NCBI RefSeq assembly: GCF_905220415.1 | Contig: NC_059561.1 | Span: 5,968,001-6,032,000, forward strand | Direction: 5' to 3' | DNA: 64,000 bases | Source of the DNA: Colias croceus | Taxonomy: Eukaryota; Arthropoda; Insecta; Lepidoptera; Pieridae | Part shown: positions 56,098 to 64,000 of the stretch, piece by piece | How the letters are laid out: each line of letters opens with the position of its first letter | How positions within the stretch are numbered: the stretch's first letter is position 1 | Position numbers and translations under genes: made by a program | The notes under the pieces: generated by a model | Seen by the model: the letters and a program-made list of their open reading frames with translations, nothing else | What the model was told of the DNA's origin: nothing | Databases searched by the model: none

Positions 56098-56116
56098 TTC
56101 TGGTAAAGCGTTCCAC
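55214..56116 (-). CDS. LINE reverse transcriptase C-terminal fragment (chimeric N-terminus)
   Basis: A 300-aa open frame. Catalytic box YADDS near residue 16 shows this is the RT palm, followed by LGVTLTPTLNFGSYI, a C-terminal thumb (SCIEYCSHLWDG) and the end RVNRYLLGKRAPS. The first ~6 residues derive from the other LINE, so the methionine is not a native start. Not functional alone. Confidence 0.82.
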   Translation of the reverse strand: MERFTRTNKKGTVYGYADDSTVVERYVSNARAITAQIQSLREAMVDRLNLSLQAVSDWGEANLVKFNATKTQACLFSAKRSPFNLTPSFQGVSVPITDHLELLGVTLTPTLNFGSYIESKAQVASKKLGILAKVRQYFSPGQLLNLYQAQVRSCIEYCSHLWDGSAKYQLEALEAIERRAKRLINDDELVGKKLQSLAHRRRVASLSVFYRIHFGECAAELHDLIPPSPFFHRSSRRTDSRHRHMVDVPCTRTKRFGSTFFIRTARDWNMLPESVFPDEYNMEVFKKRVNRYLLGKRAPS

Positions 56117-56390
56117 AATTTAATAGCCTGAACAGTGAAGGAAGTATCGTAGAAACAAGTAAGGTGTGATGGCATTCGTAAACGATACATTTCAGTGGAG
56201 CGAACAGGTTCTCCATTGTTCCCCCTGAAGACAAATTTTTCTTTTAGGTATTTCGGCATCTTTGGGTTGAACATTACCTGATAGAGGAGATGCAGCACAT
56301 GAGCATTCCGGCGAAATCGGATCGGTAGCCATTTGAGTTTAGACCGGAACTCAGATACATGGTCATATTTCTATATATAATATGTGTTAT
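56098..56390 (-). mobile_element. C-terminal coding fragment of a second LINE
   Basis: In a different minus-strand frame from the Jockey fragment it encodes VLHLLYQVMFNPKMPKYL and RMPSHLTCFYDTSFTVQAIK then LWNALPEP, a typical end of a non-LTR polymerase. It breaks at the junction with the Jockey poly(A) insertion. Confidence 0.7.
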
Positions 56391-57817
56391 AGAAACGAAT
56401 TTCAAAGTTTATAAGTGGTGTGCAGTATTGCAGTGTGAATCCACATAAAAATAATGCTCAGAAATGTGTTAGTAATTATTTCAAGCGAGAAAATAATAAG
56501 AAATGATTGTATAAAGTGGGCGCGGAGAACCCCGAAACCACGTATTGTGAATTCGCAATTATATTTCTGTTCTGAGTCGATAAAGCATACGTGAAACAAA
56601 AGAAAATAAATAAAAATGCGTATTCTCAACATATTCATAACAACAAAATACATCTGACGTGAGTTGTTTATTTAAACGTGACGTCACGCGTGTTTTAGTC
56701 AAAATGGCCAACTGCAGAATTTCAATGTTTTATTTTATTGATAATCTCATTAATCTTAATGTTTTTTAGATTTTTAAGTCACTATATTTAATTTATTTGG
56801 TATACATTTTCCCTTGAAAACACTAATATGATCATTTATGAATACTGTCGTCATGCCTATTATTGAAATTCTCTCAATTAAACAAAGTCTTCAACGTCAA
56901 TGTTGATCAACAAATGTTTATCGTGAATATGAGGCTCAACTCCGAAATATAGTGTCTTACTAAATTACTATGAATATTAATAGCTTTACGAGTAGTTGCA
57001 ATACGTAATGTAGTGTATCGATTATAACGATTTTTGAATATTAGTTTTATGGCGAAAACGAAAAATAACTAATAGTTACTTTTTCGTCGTTGCTTTTTTT
57101 AAAGAAAGCTTTCTCGACATAAAAATTTGTCCGAAAAATGTTGTAAAATATTACAACGAGCTGCAATTGAACATAGTGAATTACGATCAATAAGTATTTC
57201 ATTTTTAAAACTAAATATAAGTATATTAATTTAAATTTAAAATACACACTTCTCACATCGAAGTTTGTATAGATTTTACGCCAAAAACGAATCATCTTTT
57301 AACTACACTATCTAGTACGCGAATAAACTTCAAATTTGTAACCGTAAATAACGGTTATGTTATTGAATCGTATCGGTATGGTACCGATACCGATAACGGT
57401 ACCTTATTGTAGTGATTTCGATATCGCACTAATGTTAAACGCACAGTATCAATAATTTGAATGAAAAAGACTGATAATTGTATGAATGTGGCTTTATATT
57501 AAGGTGTAATTAGTGTTGTCTTTGTCTATTTAATCTATGACGTGAATAAAAATTGGCAAAAATTAAACTTTTAAACTTGAAAATAAACTTTAGCTATTAG
57601 TTAATTTCACATTATAGTAGGTTCTTTTTTAAAGTCTCTGAACGAATAAAGGAGCTAATAACATGGTGTGTATGATATAACACTAAAATAATACTAAACA
57701 ATAACGGTGATATGAAGTATTCGGTCTATTATTTACGAAAATAATTATTGATTGCTAAATTTATGACATGAAAATAGGTTTTAATTTTCAATTGGAATAT
57801 GAAAATTGTGTACGATG
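56391..57817. other. Gene-free AT-rich stretch
   Basis: Only short frames. Near 57340-57410 an AACGGTA/ACCGATACCG-rich patch resembles the 3'-UTR tandem repeat at 53941. Confidence 0.4.
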
Positions 57818-57935
57818 AATAAAATGAATGAAAAATACTTTATTGCATTGAAAATACACTACAGAAACAGCAAAGGGCGGCCTTATCGCTAGGTAGCGAT
57901 CTCTTCCAGGCAACCCAACAATCAGAGGAAATATA
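57818..57935 (-). mobile_element. Solo LINE 3' end with terminal hairpin
   Basis: ATACTTTATTGCATTG and GGCGGCCTTATCGCTAGGTA then GCGATCTCTTCCAGGCAACC match the tail at 54735-54905. No coding part. Confidence 0.65.
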
Positions 57936-58188
57936 TACGATCTATTTATCATAGAAAAAAAATGAATATGCAATTTTTAATTGACGTTAGAATTACTTTA
58001 TAAAATTTAACATACTTTGATATGATTCATTTATTCTCATTTTAATTGGTATTTCTACGGTGCCAAAATTAGTCTATTTTAAGATAACGTCAAAATAATA
58101 ATCGTAACTTTTTTTAATTCAAAATATTTTATTTTATATTCTAGCAGTGTTTAATTGACAGCGAAAAGAAGGCATTAAATTCTTTTAT

Positions 58189-58518
58189 AGTGCCACAAAC
58201 TTATCTGACCCGGTGACAGTGTCACTGATGTCGCTTTCTTTTTATTTAAACAAAATATCTAATATATAAAAATCAATGCCACTTTTCGTTGTAATTCCAT
58301 AACTCGAGAACGGCTGAACCGATTTCGATAATTCTTTTTTTATTATATTCCTTGAAGTACGAGGATGGTTCTTATGTAGAGAAAACGTTAATATGTACCA
58401 CGGGCGAAGCCGGGGCGGACCGCTAGTTTCGTATGAAAAGTCTGTGAAAATGTGACATTTCAAAAAGGCGGCACGTAGTTCCAGTTTTTGCCACCGGGTC
58501 AGATAAGTTTGTGGCACT
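58189..58518. mobile_element. TIR element containing a nested Helitron
   Basis: AGTGCCACAAACTTATCTGA and CCCGGTG at the left are exactly inverse to the right end. A Lep1-like Helitron (58257-58427) fills the middle; without it the element is about 159 bp. Confidence 0.85.
58257..58427 (+). mobile_element. Lep1-like Helitron copy, third subfamily
   Basis: TCTAATATATAAAAATC start, CTTGAAGTACGAGGATGG middle, GGGCGAAGCCGGGGCGGACC-G-CTAG end; nested in the TIR element. Confidence 0.82.
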
Positions 58519-58802
58519 GTAACGTACTATTTCTCTTGCATTTTATTATCTTATTAACTTTTCGATATTATTATTTAAAGGTATTGGAATTGTGTAGGAA
58601 ATTGATACATAAATGAGATATAGGTTATTAGTTTAGATTTTAGTAACTCATAGAGAATGTTAACATTTATTACCATGTTTAGCGTTCGTTAGCAAATTTT
58701 TCAATGTAACAACGCTACTGCTTTTTTGTATTAGTTTCAATAAGAACATTTTTTATTTGAAAAAGCTACTAAAAGATATTATCTTTCATATTATATGTTT
58801 AA

Positions 58803-58958
58803 GGGTTTTTCAATCCTTGTTTAAAACTTATTCGTCGAATAACGCATTAAACTACCATTTCAAAAATGTATTCGACAGTTTACAGGTGACATTTTAATAT
58901 GTTCGTGTTATACTTTATTAGACGAATACATTTTAACCAAGGATTGAAAAATCGGCCC
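58803..58958. mobile_element. TTAA-type MITE, 156 bp
   Basis: GGGTTTTTCAATCC faces GGATTGAAAAATCGGCCC; flanks TTAA and TAAA. Inside, ACAGTTTACAGGTGACATTT is shared with 53571-53745. Confidence 0.8.
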
Positions 58959-59640
58959 TAAAAATAATCAATTATTGTGATTATTCTAAGACGGAGATTT
59001 AATGGTAAAAGTTTTCTTTACTAATTTTTTTTGAGGCACATAAAACTGGCTAGTATTGTTATTTGTATTTGAAGGACGCTGTGTTCTGTTATTAATATCA
59101 ATTTATCAATCAAACACAAAATATCATTTTCATTAACTTTATAAGATTTGATATTAGATATTTTTTTTATTATTTGTTGATGATAATGCATTTAATTATA
59201 TATTATGAGTTTAAGGCATAAAGTTGTGTTTATAATTTTTTTATGCATTGTATCATTTCACTTACTATAAACTGTGTTTATTTTGTAATCAATGTAATTA
59301 CAGAGCATAATATTGTTTTGAGCCGTTTTCGTAAAATATAGTTATTAATAAATGTTAGTAATATTTATTGCAATAAAAAATAAAAAATTGCAATAAAACG
59401 AAACAGTTTTCATCGCGAATGTCGAATATTATTTTATAAATATTTGTAGGTTATAAGACCGCCTTTTTGTAAGTTTATGTATCAGTCGTCAGTCTTGTTA
59501 TTTATCACACACACAGTACATAAAAATAATATTCATTTATACATATATTCATTATACATTTAAATATAATGTTCATTTTTCTGATATATTTTTTTCGTTT
59601 TTTTTTTGTTGTATTTTGTCAATATGTATTATTTATCGTT
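58959..59640. other. Gene-free AT-rich stretch
   Basis: No gene or clear repeat recognised; several AATAAA motifs. Confidence 0.4.
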
Positions 59641-59646
59641 TTCCAG

Positions 59647-59789
59647 CAAGCAGTAAGCATCCAAAAACTTCCAGAGGATTACCACGATGTCTTAAAGCAT
59701 TATTATATCCAGTTTGAGAAAGAGATGGCGCTAGACGACCTATAGTTCTGTCTCTTTTAAGTACACACTGGATATAATACTGCTTTAAG
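59647..59789 (+). other. Exon-like open stretch overlapping a hairpin element
   Basis: A good acceptor (TTTTCCAG, 59639-59646) precedes 32 open codons in phase 0 ending TAG at 59743-59745 (KLPEDYHDVLKHYYIQFEKE within). But 59691-59789 is a hairpin: CTTAAAGCATTATTATATCC faces GGATATAATACTGCTTTAAG, and AAAGAGA faces TCTCTTT. It is either a terminal exon ending in a MITE or pure repeat. Confidence 0.35.
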
Positions 59790-60087
59790 AGATGGTAACA
59801 TTCATAAATATTAAAACGAACGAATCTTTTGTTTTAACAAAATGTAAGAACAAGTAGTGAGTAATGTATGCCTAATATGTAATAATGTAGATATATATGT
59901 TGTAACTGAATGTTTGTTACGTTTTAGTGAAAATATATGCTGATGTTTTATATTATTCGTTGTTTTATTTAAATATACCTACTTCGATTTCTTGCTGATC
60001 GAAATTTGATCACAATTATATATATAGTAAATCGGGCGAAAATTTGCGACCGTAATAAATGTTTCTACCTGAAAAAATGCCCGAAAT

Positions 60088-60285
60088 CACTACATACCTA
60101 AGTAGTATAAAACAAAGACGCTTTCTTTGTCCAAGGGACATAGCCCTTTGTATGCTTAAATCTTTAAAACTACGCAACGGATTTTAATGCGTTTTTTAAT
60201 AGATAGAGTGATTCAAGAGGAAGGTTTTAGTATATAATTTATTAAGTTTTAGATAAAGCGTGCGAAGCCGCGGGCGGTAAGCTAG
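60088..60285 (+). mobile_element. Lep1-like Helitron copy, second subfamily
   Basis: CACTACATACCTAAGTAG start, CTTTAAAACTACGCAACGGA, and GCGAAGCCGCGGGCGGTAAG-CTAG end. Confidence 0.8.
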
Positions 60286-61097
60286 TAAATAATAAAACGA
60301 ACAAACTATTTTTAACTGTAACTGATGTTCACAATGCCAGTTTCGCCTACTTTCTCAATTTAGCTCCAACAGCTATAGAAAAGCAAACTCTTCTAGAAAG
60401 TTTCATGTGTACAATCCCTTGTACAATCCGTATTGAACTACGAAAATAAATAAGTACTAGCACAGACTAATAATAATATACTACGTATACAAGTAGGTAC
60501 TAGGTAGGTATATTATATTCAACAGAATAGGAAGGTCCATTATATTATGTAAAATAACACTTGAAAAATACGATTAAATAATCCTTTTTAAATTTCAATA
60601 ATTATATTGTTTTATTTTAGGTAAGTAGTAGATTCCTGTATCAAATTCAAATACGTTATTTTATAACTGAAATTATACATTAGTTTGAATAAATCTCGAT
60701 TATATCACGAAATGAAACGCAGAACCAATCCTATTCTTAGTTGAATCGTATAGTCTATCATCATGATACGTGGAACTTGGAAGAGATACTAAAATACGTA
60801 ACGAAGACGACCTACTGCGTAATAAAAGCACACTGCAATCATAATAGAGATTGTTATGCAAACATTACCTATTAATAATAGATTGCTCGTAATACCTACC
60901 GTTGAGATAAAGAAAACATTTTGATATTATTAGTGCATCACAATATGCAAACAGCCACAGGTCGTCACAATAATATGACCCTACCAAACATAACAATGCG
61001 TCTCGTGAGATAGATCATATTGTTTATCTACCGACTTCAAAAAGAACGCTATCAATTTGTCACGTATTTGATAATATTGATATATAAATTATTTATG
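60286..61097. other. Gene-free stretch
   Basis: Contains AGCACAGACTAATAATAATA followed by TACTACGTATACAA at about 60462-60492, a direct copy of 16218-16251. No gene. Confidence 0.4.
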
Positions 61098-61929
61098 TAT
61101 AGGTAAACCAGAATCTGATGGCAATTAGGGAAATCAAAATTTTGAGTGTGCAACCCTAGGGAAAATGGACTGAACGATCTTGATACTGCTTATTTTTTAG
61201 TTTATATCATTAGTCACATTACATAAGTGGACAATACTGTACTTAATAATGAGATATCCACTTAATATTATGTAGGTACATACTTACATGTATAATATAC
61301 ATATTACTTTTACACAGGTAATACATATTATTATTTACACATACCTATATTTGTATGTTCATTATCATTATGCCATGTGAAAATATCGATGTTATATCGA
61401 TAGAAAACTAGACTGCTTATAATTTTTTTTAAAATAAAATAAAAGTAAAATAAAACTATGTTTATTTTCGTAAGTATTAACAGATACACACATTATAAAA
61501 TTGACTTGGACATCTTGGACTTGACGAATAGCCGTATTGGAAACTCCTGTAATAAGTTTTCATAAAATTATATTCCAATCAACAAACAATATTATAGTTA
61601 CCTACATATAATATTTTTTAATTAAAAGTATCAAAGCGGGTAAGTCCAATTTACCAATAAAATCTTCTAAATTGAAAATTGTGATGTGTTTGACCCTTCT
61701 TCATCAAATATTTTTCTATACACATTATAAACAACACCTCTTGCTTGTGATCACAGCGGCTTTTTCGACATTTTCGAAGATTTTTTAGACAAAATCCTAA
61801 AAATTATTTATCAACTGCAAAAAAGACAAATAATTTGACAACCAATTTGATAGTTGTCAAATAAGTTGCCACATGAAAATCTTTTATTTCTTAAATATAA
61901 ATATGCCATCAGATTCTGGTAGACCTATA
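61098..61929. mobile_element. ~830-bp TIR element
   Basis: TATAGGTAAACCAGAATCTG with ATGGCA on the left is inverse, with two mismatches, to TGCCATCAGATTCTGGTAGA with CCTATA on the right. A TA target site is possible. No transposase frame. Confidence 0.75.
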
Positions 61930-62851
61930 ATAGGTAATATGCCAATCACTTCTAAGTTGTTTTCATAAAACTTTAAAAGTGTTTCAAATTATAGTTAGGT
62001 TCCTAATTTATTCAGACTTAAGAGCTCTAAGTATTCAGCTGAAAATGTGCTAGGAACAGCAACGTTCTCAATAACCTTTTTATTATATCATTCAATATCC
62101 AGTTGGTCCGTTTCGTAGATCTATGGACCTTTGATTGTGACAGTGATTTTCTGAAAATTATTTTTATCTATTGGAACTGCAACGTCTATGGATACGAGCA
62201 ATGGAAGGGGAATAACCGATTAAAATGTAGAGTCTTTATGAACGTGACGAATAAAAAGTTAAGAATTTTGCATGAATTTCAAGCAAGGCTAGTTTATTAA
62301 AAAAAACGACATCAACGGTTATGTTGGTACTGAAATGTGCCTATAACTTGGCACATGTTTAAATTTAATGTTTTGCGTCGTATAAAAATTTGACCTTGCT
62401 TTTCGCGATTTGCGAATTATCAATGAGGGACGCGTAGTTTTATCAAACAGTGAAATTTTAACCTTGAAGCGTAACTAGTAATCTTTGCCAAACATGCGTT
62501 GTGTATTTATTATACATATTACATAATTATAAGAAACGCCTTCATTTACACAATATGATAAGATTTAAAAACTATGTAATTACGAATTTCGCACATACGA
62601 ATTGAATTATAATATTTTTAAACTCAGTAGAAGCATTAGGTAAACTTTCAATAAGCATCCAATAGATCAAAAGTAGGTACTTCTGTAAGAACATAGTACT
62701 TACCTATTCTAGAAATTATAATGGTAGGTACCTACTACTTAGGTACCTACTCTTTTGTCAGGGTACTAACTACTAACATAACAATAGGTAGTTAATTATT
62801 AGAAAAATAAACTTAATCAATAGTTGATAGAAATTTTAAGTACATAATATA
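61930..62851. other. Gene-free stretch
   Basis: A 65-codon frame at 62103-62300 lacks any recognised domain. TAGGTACCTAC-rich patch near 62700-62760. Confidence 0.4.
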
Positions 62852-63088
62852 CATCCATACTAATATTATAAATGCGAAAGTAACTCTGTCTGTCTGTCTG
62901 TTACTCAATCACGCCTAAACTACTGAACCAATTTTCATAAAATTTAGTATGGAGATATTTTGATACCCGAGAAAGGACATAGGCTACTTTTTATCCCGGG
63001 AAACTAACGCAATCCCGGAAATCCCTCGGGAACGGGAACTGCGGGTTTTTCTTTGACTGAGCGGGCGGAGCCGCGGGCGGAAACCTAG
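62852..63088 (+). mobile_element. Helitron-type repeat, full copy
   Basis: CCATACTAATATTATAAATG start, CTGTCTGTCTGTCTG, GATACCCGAGAAAGGACATA, GCGGGCGGAGCCGCGGGCGG hairpin and CTAG end. Confidence 0.82.
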
Positions 63089-64000
63089 TTATAAATAATT
63101 ATGTTGGAATGTTATTCGTTAGAAGACATCAATGAATAATGACTCAGGTGCGTATAAATATAATGCGCAGATTTTAAACAATAACAAATTAACTTATGCA
63201 TAACAATAGATCTACGTACGACAACAAGTTGATGCAATATACTATCTAATTTATAAGCAAAGGCTTTTGTTACATCTAATTTCTGTAGTTGTACTGTTGT
63301 AAATCATTTTATACTTACATACCTACACATACCTAGCCCCTCGCATAATTGGACCATTTTAATAATAATTTAGAGTTTATTAACAGTAAGTATATAGGTA
63401 CCTTATTTACGAAAAAAAAAAAATCAATACAATTTCTTATTAAATTATTAGTTACTTAAGTATTACAATTTACAATTATTACTATGTATTAAAATTTTAA
63501 ACGCCACAGGGCATTTTCATAATTATTAATAATATAGATCAATATATTATTATATACTTAGTAATATGTAGGTCCATAAATAAATCATGGCTTATGTGTA
63601 TAAAAAAATATGTTTAAAATTCTAAACAACCAATCAATAGGTAAGCATTGAAATTATGTCCAGATTCCATCTAATTTATTTACATGGTACTTATTAGCTA
63701 CATATATTGTAGCATTGTATTTTTTAAACACTAATACTAGGAAAAGCGATGAGTCATGAAAATATACTTACAAATAAATTCTGATTATTTATTTACAAAA
63801 ACATCATTAATGCGCGGAATATCTAGTGCGAATTTGGCATCCAATCATATTTAATTTATTTTCTAAATAACAAGTTACAAATATTTATGATTCTTCTATG
63901 ATTTTTTTTTTTTTTTTTTTTTTTAATGGCACCCGTCATCACAGGGTGTTCGCGCCACCTCTGGATTATAGTCCAGAGACATTTTTTGCTTAATTTTTTT
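63089..64000. other. Gene-free stretch ending in a LINE-like tail
   Basis: No gene to about 63900. A run of about 23 T (63902-63924) followed by GGCACCCGTCATCACAGGGT looks like the 3' tail of a minus-strand LINE that continues past the window. Confidence 0.5.

Noticed and set aside
55972..56298. 108-codon frame as a single protein
   Set aside because: A chimera of one LINE's C-terminus and out-of-frame sequence of the inserted Jockey fragment.
1..64000. CRISPR array, tRNA or rRNA genes
   Set aside because: No regular repeat-spacer array, cloverleaf or rRNA-like sequence was recognised; the genome is eukaryotic.

Overview
This is an AT-rich, repeat-dense window from an insect nuclear genome, almost certainly a moth or butterfly. 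The evidence is many Lep1-type non-autonomous Helitrons (TC start, hairpin, CTAG end), Jockey/I-like LINEs with 3' hairpins or poly(A) tails, AACCGACTTC-family repeats, and compact coding exons in long TE-filled introns. No CRISPR, operon, tRNA or rRNA gene was recognised. Exon models were assembled by eye from GT-AG sites and reading-frame continuity.

Layout of host genes. (1) 2789-5463 (+): last three coding exons of a laminin-G protein, closest in style to perlecan/trol; the rest lies left of the window. (2) 29469-38359 (+): complete 11-coding-exon, 599-aa Reeler-DOMON-cytochrome b561 membrane protein (ferric-chelate reductase 1 / SDR2 type). (3) 41789-40215 (-): single-exon POLE2, the DNA polymerase epsilon B subunit, 524 aa, convergent with gene 2. 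(4) 42553-53940 (+): complete 11-exon, 531-aa protein, divergent from POLE2 across about 0.76 kb. It carries a macrodomain-like GCGLGVW loop and a C-terminal DGNxxPGNEFW...GDPAAACST signature, which I associate from memory with the DUF4804 / Legionella MavL-like ADP-ribosyl-arginine hydrolase family.

Mobile DNA. An apparently intact 5.46-kb LINE (23657-29111, minus) with two ORFs, a poly(A) tail and a 10-bp target duplication sits inside a Helitron. LINE fragments lie at 35-788, 3443-5094, 13120-13500, 54735-56390 and 57818-57935. Inverted-repeat elements are abundant: two ~735-bp and three ~160-175-bp elements sharing GGGCCGATTTTTCAAT-like ends and TTAA-type flanks (piggyBac-like); a 1.93-kb element with 24-bp TIRs and a perfect 8-bp duplication (hAT-like); nested palindromes at 777-1187 and 20876-21222; and several hairpin MITEs.

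Best leads. The macrodomain-like gene is biochemically interesting. Its exon 2 is flanked by ~735-bp inverted elements and its exons 6-9 by a second inverted pair, suggesting exon skipping, editing or circular RNAs. A gap-free, apparently identical 754-bp LINE segment occurs twice, 4,046 bp apart, with microhomology at both ends of one copy, suggesting template switching. Large gaps (5.5-8.7, 9-12, 13.5-19.2 and 59-64 kb) hold no gene I can support.
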